Shown here: positions 37,831-47,700 of the stretch, piece by piece
Position numbering within the stretch: position 1 is the stretch's first letter
Layout: every line of letters begins with the position of its first letter
Origin: Phoronis australis
Taxonomy: Eukaryota > Phoronida > Phoronidae
Direction of reading: 5' to 3'
NCBI GenBank assembly: GCA_002633005.1
Contig: NMRA01000010.1
Coordinates: 1,932,352 to 1,996,351, forward strand
DNA: 64,000 nt
Position numbers and translations under genes: made by a program
Notes under the pieces: generated by a model
Told to the model about the DNA's origin: nothing
Seen by the model: the letters and a program-made list of their open reading frames with translations, nothing else
Database searches by the model: none

Positions 37831-38372
37831 TTTGCAATGGGCGCTAAATCCTGTTTATTTGAAAAAAATACAATTAAAAAATAATAATCAGGATATTTTT
37901 TGTTGTTATATATTTCAAAATTAAATAATAAGTGAATACTATTTAATTGAACTGGGGATCGTCCTGGGCAACCAGACGCAAAAATATGGCGACTTGACAA
38001 CAAGCTACAAACCCAATGGAGTTTGGTTAAATTATTGAATTTTGACGTTATTTAGTTGAACAGGTAACATATTTCTGCATTTGAAGTTGCGTACGATGAT
38101 TTCTCATTTGTATGTAAGGTTGATTTTTTCTCTCCGATGCAGTTTTCTCCTTTTCTCATACGCGAACACGAAAACATGACTTCACTAACTCCACTGACTG
38201 TCTCCACGACTCCAGTCTTTCTTAGACCTTTGAATCGAAGTATTGTCAGAGTCGTTTGTCTGGCAATTGGTTGTGTTGTAAATTTGAGCTAAAAGACAAT
38301 TTTGTAAGTAGTCAAGTAATTTAAGGTTATTTATCAATAATTTGAACAAACTTGTCTAGTAGCAAGTGACAG
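37831..38372 (+). repeat. Duplicated block, copy 1 (540 bp)
   Basis: Starts TTTGCAATGGGCGCTAAATC and ends CTTGTCTAGTAGCAAGTGAC. It is nearly identical to 38937-39472, with scattered single-base changes and small indels, including a 4-nt difference after ACTAACTCCACTG. The block contains ATGGCGACTTGA and a donor-like ACAG-GTAACA but no conserved reading frame: the short frame beginning ATGACTTCACTAAC is frameshifted between copies. Confidence 0.9.
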
Positions 38373-38936
38373 AGTAGGCAATGACCATCGCCTCCTTTGG
38401 CCCGAAGCAGAGGCGATGTAGAGGCTATAGGCGCTCTGTACGCCGGAAGCTTTTCGGCGAATTTTGCCTCGCACCGACTTAACCATCAAAGTCACGTTGT
38501 TCTAAATACCTTTTGCGCATAGAGGAACACCTTAGGAGGTTGCCGATGTGTTTAATTCCTTCCAACTCGAACAAATACTCCCGTTATGAAACTTTTTCTT
38601 CGAGCAGTCTCTATTTCAGTTCCCAAAATCGTGAACTCACCATTTTTATACTGCGCACGCTCCAATTCATGACCTCAATCTTTAAATAGGCCAAAGGTGA
38701 GCCATTGCGGTCTTGTCAGTCAAATGTTCGTTTCCAAAATGCCACCACTTATACTTGTCTTTAATTGGCGTTACTTGAAACTGATTGTATTTCAATGAAT
38801 CATTGTTTGTATTTGATAAAAACAAATGCTGTTGATATGACATTTAATAGTCTTTTTGCACATATTTGACATTTTAATGTTTAACAACACGGCAAATGCA
38901 CGACTGGTTCCCGGCAGCACGTACGCGAAGGGCGGN

Positions 38937-39472
38937 TTTGCAATGGGCGCTAAATCCTGTTTATTTGAAAAAAATTACAATTTAAAAATAATAGTCAGGA
39001 TAGTTTTTGTTGTTATATATTTCAAAATGAAATAATAAGTGAATATTATTTAACTGAACTGAGGATCGTCCTGGGCAACCAGACGCAAAAATATGGCGAC
39101 TTGACAACAAGCTACAAACCCAATGGAGTTTGGTTAAATTATTGAATTTTGACGTTATTTAGTTGAACAGGTAACATATTTCTGCATTTGAAATTGCGTA
39201 CGATGATTTCTCATTTGTATGTAAGGTTGATTTTTTCTCTGCGATGCAGTTTTCTCCTTTTCTCATACGCGAACACGAAAACATGACTTCACTAACTCCA
39301 CTGTCTCCACGACTCCAGTCTTTCTTAGACCTTTGAATCTAAGTATTGTCAGAGTCGTTTTTCTGGCAATTGGTTGTGTTGTAAATTTGTTCTAAAAGAC
39401 AATTTTGTACGGAGTCGAGTAATTTAAGGTTATTTATCTATAATTTAAACAGACTTGTCTAGTAGCAAGTGA
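38937..39472 (+). repeat. Duplicated block, copy 2, beginning directly after an N
   Basis: The first base of the homology (TTTGCAATGG) directly follows the single ambiguous base at 38936. The copy runs to CTTGTCTAGTAGCAAGTGAC and then diverges from copy 1. The level and pattern of differences look allelic. The junction at an N strongly suggests two overlapping or haplotypic contigs joined head to tail. Confidence 0.9.
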
Positions 39473-39479
39473 CACAGGA

Positions 39480-39570
39480 GACAGTGTGGCTTAGACTAGA
39501 GCCGCTTGGAGGTTTGAGCTCCGGATTCCCATTTGGGAGAACGGGGTTGGAATCCTGGCGTGTGTTCAGT
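39480..39570 (+). mobile_element. tRNA-like SINE fragment
   Basis: It contains GTGTGGCTTAGACTAGAG (A-box-like, resembling a Leu/Ser D arm), GGTTTGAGCTCCGG and ACGGGGTTGGAATCCTGGC (B-box/T-arm). The spacing is somewhat long and the ends do not form a clean acceptor stem. Read as a SINE or degenerate tRNA. Confidence 0.4.
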
Positions 39571-40436
39571 AGCGCTAGGACCTTCGCTAGGACCTAGCTA
39601 AAATCTAGCCAAAGTCATGTGTTCTAGTTTAAAATACACCACAATATCTCACATAATCTCGCGAAGTCTTGCCTTGTAGTGCTCAATGTCCTAGTGTTAC
39701 TGAACGAAAGGCTGGCTTCACTGGCAGACAATTGAACAATGCACAAAAGTGTCTTCTACTCCTCTGAGCTCGGTCTTACTAGTGATTGAATGAACGTATG
39801 CAAGGGAATGAAAGAGAACCATTTCACAATATTTGACTTCGAGAATAAATTGTAAAGAAGAGAAGACACAAAGTATATATAACACAACACAATCACCAGG
39901 CACTGGCACCAGGTTTTTGAACATAACATTCCCACATATTAACAATAGTTCTCCAAAAGTGTCTGAAAATAAGGTGGTCAGTCTGGCATCACCCAGTGGC
40001 CATACCGTGAAGTATTATTAGGATGGCGAGCTTTTTTGTGTTGTGAATATTATCCAAAGCCATTCAAATACCTAGTAGTTGGTCCATCAATGCTGGGTCT
40101 GGTTGATTGAAAATGTACTGAAAACCTGAAACCCCAACAAATACAGGTTTAATTGTTAATAAAGTTCCTTTTATCCATTATATTTGCAGGTGAATTAAAT
40201 ACAGTCTCATTATCCGTGTAATTTTTTGGTTACGTGCTGACGAACATCCTTTGCCTGCAGTGTTTTTTACGCCATTGTCACAACTTATTTTGGTCCACTG
40301 AGCAACATAATATGCATATTTATGACAGAAAACTGAAATGAAAATAATCACAGGGGGTAACTTCCCAAAGCCTCCCCTTTTTACACAGATGACATCTGAG
40401 ACTTTCAAAGCTACTGGACTTTGCCAAAAGTTGAAT

Positions 40437-40525
40437 TTGAGATCAACCCCATGGTGGATTCGAATCCAAGATCTTTCAAGTCACAGTCTTATGCTTACCA
40501 AGTTGAGCTAGAACCTCGGCCATAT
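40437..40525 (-). mobile_element. tRNA-like element (minus strand)
   Basis: On the minus strand: GGTTCTAGCTCAACTTGGTA (A box/D arm), a possible anticodon arm TAAG-ACTGTGA-CTTG (loop reads TGT at anticodon positions), and CTTGGATTCGAATCCACC (perfect T arm/B box). The 5' and 3' ends do not pair as an acceptor stem, so it is a tRNA pseudogene or SINE head rather than a functional tRNA. Confidence 0.5.
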
Positions 40526-41084
40526 TTGAAATATTAGGCATTGATGATACAGCGACCATTGCTTGTTAAGGTCTCCTGTTTTGGAATTTTTTAAAAGAGT
40601 GCAATTTCAAGTGCTGATATCAAATCTTTTCTAATAAACATTCTCCACAATCTTTTGTCCAACACTGGCAGGATCGCGCATGCTGATTACCTGTTTAATA
40701 ATTTAGCAAACCTTTACAGATTGAAATTGCTTTACTCTACATGTCAAATGTAATCTTTTGATCAGCATTCCTGATATTGCTGGTGGTTAGCAGTACCTGT
40801 TCTTGTACCATACGTATATGTTGACAGAATACATGGTACCATGTAACAGGGTGTGTTTCTAATGTAGAGAGTCAGGATGAAATCTCTCAAGTTGAATCCA
40901 AAATCAAAGTTGCGTTGGCCTTTGCTACAAAAATCTTATTCAGTTACGTAATAACCCGACTTTGCTTGGATATCTAGAAATGGCTGAATATTCATCCACT
41001 ACTTCAGGCTCATTTCTGAGGAAATTTTGTGCTTACTGAAACTTTCACTGCTTTTTCCTAGGTGTGTTGATGTTGTCAACTGAA

Positions 41085-41353
41085 CTTACTTGTTTGATTT
41101 GTTACTGTGTCAAATTTTGGTGCGATGAGTTTGTCATACTTGTGTTGAGTTTGAAAACCTGCTCAAGGAGTTTGAAGTATTGGGGAAATTAGCCGTTTCT
41201 TAAACAAATTATGACATTTTGAATTTTTTTGGTACCAGATCAATCAATTTTTTCTCAGACTTGACATTCAAACTCCCCACAATATGTACGTGGACTATGG
41301 AACATGTACATTGAATTTTGTAATCTCAGCCATGTTTGAATTTTCTGTGCAGT
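41085..41353 (+). mobile_element. TIR-family element (family A), copy 2, diverged
   Basis: Shares with 18256-18533 and 44862-45153 the GAGTTTGAAGTATTGGGGAAAT block, AATTATGACATTTTGAATTT, TTGGTACCAGATCAATC, CAAACTCCCCACAATATG and a GAATTTTCTGTGCAGTGT end. The left terminus is degraded. It lies about 200 bp upstream of the dynein-type start codon. Confidence 0.55.
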
Positions 41354-41554
41354 GTATATGCAGGGTTATACAATAATGAATTTGAACTATATTTCACTTG
41401 GAGACCAAGGATGCCCTACAGGGAGTATAACCACAGCTTTTGTAGGAAAACCATTTAATTCATACTCACAGTTATTAAGCCTCACTTTCATCATGTTTGC
41501 TTAACGGTGTGAGAATGTGCCTACATTAGCTTACAGGTTTGCTCATCTCTCTAG

Positions 41555-41714
41555 ATAGGTACACCAAGATGTCGAATGAAGTGGGTACCCCATTAAGTGG
41601 TAACAACAACAAACTGCCTCAGATCACTCGCAGCATGGTGTCGCCTACGCCTCATAACAGTGCTCCGTCGCTACGAGGCCAGGCTGCGCAGTGGGCGACA
41701 AACGTCAGGCGAAG
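41555..41714 (+). CDS. DNHD1: First visible exon of the dynein-type gene (start codon 41569)
   Basis: The sequence TCATCTCTCTAG before 41555 is acceptor-like, so a non-coding upstream exon is probable. The first ATG is 41569-41571 in context ACCAAGATGTCG. It encodes MSNEVGTPLSGNNNKLPQIT, then a Ser/Pro-rich stretch, and ends GQAAQWATNVRR in mid-codon at the donor AAG-GTTAGT. Low-complexity polar N-termini are usual for dynein-like tails. An upstream coding exon is not excluded, but there is no in-frame coding continuation in the sequence immediately before. Confidence 0.75.
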
Positions 41715-44700
41715 GTTAGTAGGAACTTGATCAGTTTCCACTCATTGTGAAAAAGTTAGAAAACCTTTGAAATTAGTATTTGCTAAGGGTCGAAAATGCC
41801 CCCTCTTTGGGAAATTTTGCATGCAGACTTTGAAACAAGAGGCACTCTTTCATGATAGATTGAATTTGTTCCAACACATTGCACAGTTGTGTGGTTAAAT
41901 GTCTTGCCAATTTCGGGTAAAAATGATTGCCAAAATTGATCATTTTTATATTCAAGTGATTCCGGTGTTCTGATTGGCCAACATTTCTCAAAACTTTGGC
42001 TGATGGTAGGTGTGGTATTGAACTTAAATTGCTGAAACATTTATTTGGTGCTAGTTATCGTTTATGAGAAAAAAGAAATTTCTATTCTCCACCACTTTGT
42101 GTGCTAAATTGGTGAGATTTTACTGTTATAGTCCTACATTTCAGTCCCCTTTTAGTATGGTTTGGATGTGGATTCTTTAATAAATCAAATAACACTACTG
42201 ATTTGGAGTCCAAATAGCAGTGATACTACATTTTGGTTGTCATCAAAATTGTTGAGTACTCAAAAACAAAACTAACTTGATGTTCAATGACTGATATGTT
42301 TACAACTTCAGCTATTACAATATGACAATGTGTGGTCATTTGGTGAAGTTTGACTGTTTTCGATAATAATCTTATATACGTTGTAGGTTAATGGAAGCGA
42401 GAGAAGAGGACAATGTTTACCCTACTGAATCTGACATTGAGGAGTTGAGACAAGACATTATCAGTGCTTTCATCACTGCACTACAGAGCGACAGGTTAGT
42501 GCTTTTGTCTGGAGCCTTGTCTTTGTCATAGATCTTGTCCATATCACATACCTGCTAGGTTTTTACTGGTCTTTTAGCTTGTATAAAATAAGACAAGTGT
42601 TCTGCAAAGAAGCATTTTGTATTTTGATTGCTTACCACTTCAATGCAGGATTCGACGTGTTCCTCACACAGATGAGAAGGGGGTTCATTAATTATTGCTT
42701 GTGACCATGCTCGGCGCATAAAATGACCGACTGTGACAAGCCAACCTGTTGAGCTAGGTGTTGACCAATAGTGAATGTTGAGCCTGGTGTTGAGCAATAA
42801 TGAATGTTGAGCTTGGTGTTGAGCAGTAGCGACTTTTGAGCCTGGTGTTGAGCCATAATGACTGTTGAGCCTGGTGTTGAGTAATAACAACTGTTGAGCC
42901 TGGTGTTGAGCCATAATGACTGTTGCGCCTGGTGTTGAGCAATAATGACTGTTGAGCCTATTGTTGAGTAATAACGATTGTTGATCCTAGTGTTGAGCAA
43001 TAACGACTGTTGAGCCTGGTGTTTAGCAATAACGAACAGTCCAGTTCTTTCCAAGCTCAGAAATACATCTAATTTAACTAAAGAACAATTTAATTGAGAT
43101 CAAGTTTGTATCTGTATGTGTTCTTAATAAAAAGTTAGTTTGTGGGTGATTTGTCGCAGCTTTTAGAAGTCGACTTGTTCTATGAAATACACATTGGGTG
43201 ATTTTCTTGGTGATTTTTTGGCACATAACCAGATGGACTTGGCATTATACAACAAGTAATTTCTCTTGCCTCCCATCCCAAATCAAACCAAGCAGCTTCA
43301 ACCCCTTGTCATATACCTTCTTATCATTAGAGTCTGATGCTGGCAAAATTTGTTAATTTCAGTCATGTGCAGTGGTTGTTATTGCAAGAACGGATGGCCC
43401 TTCTACTTCCAATCAAAGACATTCTGGTGAATTTACCAGAGGTAAGTTGATGAATTTCTGTGGAGCAGATGCATTGTGGGTGTGCGCGTGCGTGCATGTG
43501 TGTCTGTTTATGTCTGTGTCTGTCTGTCTGTGTCTGTCTATGTCTGTCTGTCTGGATGTGCCTAGTGTTAATACAAAGACTTAGTTCTCCCATAACGAAA
43601 TCATTGTTAACCACCTTAGGGGAGTTGAGCTTTGAATAGCCTGGTGTCTGTTACATGAAAGGTGACTATGACTTGATAAAAAACTTGATCTTTCTGATTT
43701 TTCGTATAGGGATCAAGAATTGGTTTGCAGCAAGCACGTCATTTTAGCATTGTCACCCTTCTTAAGCTATTGAATAACACCTTTGCAGTGGGACTTGGTA
43801 TTAATCGTATAACTTTTAACAATCTGCTCTGGGACGTGCTCTTAATCTGATGGGTAACTTTTGACAATAAAGACTGCTGAGAAGTACATGTTATCTGACT
43901 TGTCCATATTTTTGTGTTGTGTTCACAGGTGCAGCATTATTTAGAGAGGATTATTCACCATTTCACGGTGAACAAAGTTCGACTGTTTGACATTCAACTG
44001 CTGAATGCATTGAGCCAAGTCTTTCCAACGGTAAGTTTATAGATTTTACCAGAAATCAAGGAATGTAGCGACGTTTCTTCCAAATGATGACTGACGTCTT
44101 CGTGGAAGCTCTGTTGTAATATTTCATTCTCTAATACTTCGACACGCAACAGTTATTGGGCAAATGTTCAGATATTGAATTTTCATGCATTTCAATTGAA
44201 CGATTTTCATACGCATATGATGTCATAAACTCTCTATTATCAGATTGCCTATGCTGTTGCCAGAAGGCAACAAAGATCTTAACAGACATTCTGCATCTAC
44301 CTCCCATATGTTCATGATTATAAACTCTTTAATCCCTTTCCATTTCAGGAGTATGATCGGCTCAGATCTCAAGGTGCTAATCCCCCACATTCTTACGGCA
44401 CTCCCGAACAATCGCCTCGCGCCTCACCCATCCTTACTCCCTGGCACAAACCTCCAATGGTGAAGCCTTTTGAGTTCCTGCCGCCATCGAACAAATGGAA
44501 AAAGAACAACAAATTCAATTTGCCTGATGGAAAAAATCCCTACGACACCTTCGTGCCTGTGAGTTGTTATTCGGTAATCGTGTTTTGTGGAAAAAATTAG
44601 TTTGGAAATATTTATTTAAAACAAGAATCTGTCAGCTAGTTGATGCCAAGGGTTGCGTATAGCTGTGTTTAGCGCTGTGTTTAGCACTGTGTTTAGCGCT

Positions 44701-47700
44701 GTGTTTAGCACTGTGTTTAGCGCTGTGTTTAGCGCTGTGTTTAGCGCTGTGTTTAGCGCTGTGTTTAGCGCTGTGTTTAGCGCTGTGTTTAGCGCTGTGT
44801 TTAGCGCTGTGTTTAGCGCTGTGTTTAGCGCTGTGTTTAGCGCTGTCCACCATTTGTACAACAGTGTTCTCTACAATCTACTTTGCCTCGTCACTGCATT
44901 GAGTTTGAATTTCGCAGTGACAAGTTTGGTTAACTTGCGTCAAGTTTGTAAACCTATGTAACGAGTTTGTGGTATTGGGAAATTTGTCATACCTGAAGTA
45001 AATTATGACATTTTGGATTTCTGGTACCAGTTCAATACATTTATTACAAAATCTAGCACTCAAACTCCCCACAGTATGGACATGGACTTATGGACATGTT
45101 CATGTATTTTGTAATTCCAGTCGAGCGTGAATTTTCTGTTGTGGAGAACACTGTACAAAATTACACGTTATTCCATGATCAATGTGGTTGTTCAAAATGT
45201 TAACTTGTTGTGAATTAAAGTTGAAAACTATGCTTATGGTACAATCTTTTACAATTTTTTTGTAAGAAAGTACTGTTTCGATAGTATTAATCTATTTGTT
45301 GGGGTTTCTATGAGACTAGTTAACGTGTGTTGTTTTTCCTCTAGGAATCTGATGAGAGAATGCATACTGGCCAAATCAAGTTGACAGATCTGAGACTGTT
45401 CATTCCTGGAGTGTTATCAGAACTGGCTAATGGTAAAAAAACAATGTTTACTGTGTAATGTTAAAAAATGTTCACTGGCCGATGGTAAAAAGCAATGTTT
45501 ACCAGGCAATGGTAAAAACAATGTTTACTGGACGATGGTAAAAAACAATGTTTACTGGCCGATGCTAAAAAACAATATTTTTTGGCCTATATTTCGCCGC
45601 TTTCCATTGTAAAACTGGTCTTGTTCTTTACTAGTAACAGATTAGATTTATTGGCTTGACAAGTTTGCTATCACTTGAGACCAGGCGTGTGTTCCGTACA
45701 CTTAGGTGAGAATCTCACAAAAACACAAGAACACACAGGGTGTCGCCATGTATTTTGAATGAAGCTCTTGATCACATTAGCTTGTGTAGCGAGGTTCTTG
45801 CGTATGTGAAACTACACCCAGGCATTGTGCAGAAATGACCAGCCAAGTCATGTCAGCTGATTTAGCATGGTGTTGAGTAATAGTGACCTTTCAATTCTAC
45901 CCAAACACCAACCACTTCTAATCTAAGTAAGAACAGCTTATTATGACTTATTCTTATTAAAATGACATGGGCAAGAAATTGAATTTTGGTGCTCAAAAGT
46001 GGGGCCCTGTATTAATATAGGAGGGAACGCTCTTCAGTCCCCTTCTGGTGGGCTCATCCATATTTGTATAGGTGCACCCCTTCTCGGACCCCTTCGACCG
46101 GGGCTGCTATTTTAATATAGGTGGCCCCACTTTTGAGCCCAAAATTCAATTTCTTGCTCATGTCATTTGAATAACAATAAGTCATTTAAAATTATAAGCT
46201 GTTTAAGGAACAACTTGAGATCAGTTCAACACTGTGGTAAGTGTACTAAATTGACTATTAGGTTCTTGAACTCACGGTTGGTACGTGGCAGCTCTAATGA
46301 CCAATAAAAACTGTTTATTGCCTCTTTATTTTCTCTGTTCAATTTACAGTCACGTGGCCATTGTCACTGTGTGAAAATCAAAGGTGCATTTCAATCCTGT
46401 TTAGTGGCTAAAAAACAAAAATTGAATTAGGACTTTTATTGTCACAAAATCAGACTCATAACATTCCTTATGATGATAGGATTCATACCAGCATGAGTAT
46501 CAAATCTGTCAATGACTTGAGAAAAAGTTTCAGATTTTGTTCATTGGCAAACCCTAAATTTGTAGATTTGTAAGTACTAAAACACTTTCTATTAAGTTTG
46601 TTTGGATTTCTATAGCTCAGTAGACTAGAACATCAGCTCAGTTAGCAAAAGTCTCAGGTTTGAGCTCCAATCAGGGCAGAGTTCTTTTCATACTTAACTA
46701 TAGGTCATGTGATGTGACCAACATAGAGTGTTCATGAAGACTAATAATTCTTGCTGATGTGATATCAAGATGCTGATTTATAGCAAGGCAATTATATTTT
46801 TTGTTATTATTATTATTATTATTATGATGATGATTATTGTTATTATCATCGTCATCATCATCATCATTTCAGATGAGTCAGTGTGGGGTCGTTCGGCAGG
46901 TCTGATGTCACAGGCCGCTGACGTGGACATCCCAGAGGACATTAAACGCATCGTCACAGTCAAGAAATCGCCAAAGGAAGTGAAGGCACTGATCGAAGAA
47001 GGTGGTCCGGAAATACCAGCAGAGGTCGGTAATGGCTTGTTAAACTACCAGGCTGGTGAATTATGGTGTTTGAATTCATCACATAGAGACCAACAGTTTC
47101 CCGTTAAAGCGGCCTTAACATTATTTTTGTTTCTAATGTGCACTTCAAACTAACCTGTTGTTTAATTGTGATACATTTTCTCCTTGCCTGATGTTATGTA
47201 CTGGGGACATCCACAATTCAATGCTAGACTGCTTAACGTTTCTTGACAGACATGGACAAAAAGAACCAAATATCAGGCATCTCCATGCCAATTTCTTGAT
47301 GTCAGCACTGGCTCTATGTGTTCTGCTTTATATAACTAGCATTAGAGTGGTAACTTACAATAGTGCAGGCTGAATTCTGTGTTAAACTGAAGGAAGAGTT
47401 TCTTCCGGTGCTCGGCATTGTGGTTAAATTTTGCGGTATCAGAGAGGTGATTTCGTATTTCTGATGTGTTTTTTAGCTACCATAAAGTTGTTCATGTACT
47501 TCATTTATGTGTTGTGTTGCACGAATGAAAGTCTACAATTAATCTACAGTTTATGATCTTGGTAATTTAAATGTGACCTTAATGACATGATAATGCCTGA
47601 CACTGTAAATGTCTGTTCTCGTGTTTCAGAAGCTGCCCAAGGAGCCTATGACAGGCCGGCAAGCAGTGATGTACTTTGCCAAGTGTTATCACGTGGGAAA

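Larger units (their letters stand above)
28700..41554. other. Intergenic region between two divergent genes
   Basis: About 13 kb separating the minus-strand ARHGAP-like gene from the plus-strand dynein-type gene, presumably containing both promoters. I see no recognisable coding exon. A minus-strand frame at 28818-29064 (starts MSSSSKWHSVLQDVTEY, ends at a CAG-GTAACC donor-like site) has no domain. The frames at 29496-29717, 30282-30602, 33142-33384, 35362-35571 and 36339-36606 have no domain or splice support. Repeats, a long palindrome and a duplicated block are listed separately. Confidence 0.6.

Noticed and set aside
38161-38292. Short frame MTSLTPLTVSTTPVF inside the duplicated block
   Set aside because: Frameshifted by a 4-nt indel in the second copy, so not under coding constraint.
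42555-43054. QHQAQQ/LNTRLN-repeat open frames on the minus strand
   Set aside because: Produced by the 29-bp minisatellite in intron 2; the repeated peptide is one unit cycling through three frames, with no start context or splice support.
44616-44961. Long perfect-repeat open frames on both strands (ALNT, AKHS, VFSA repeats)
   Set aside because: They are translations of the 12-bp minisatellite in intron 5; a period divisible by 3 keeps every frame open.
47025-47153. Alternative exon 7 donor at GTCG-GTAATG and read-through
   Set aside because: Better-looking donor, but it would leave phase 1 and put exon 8 into a frame with an early stop.
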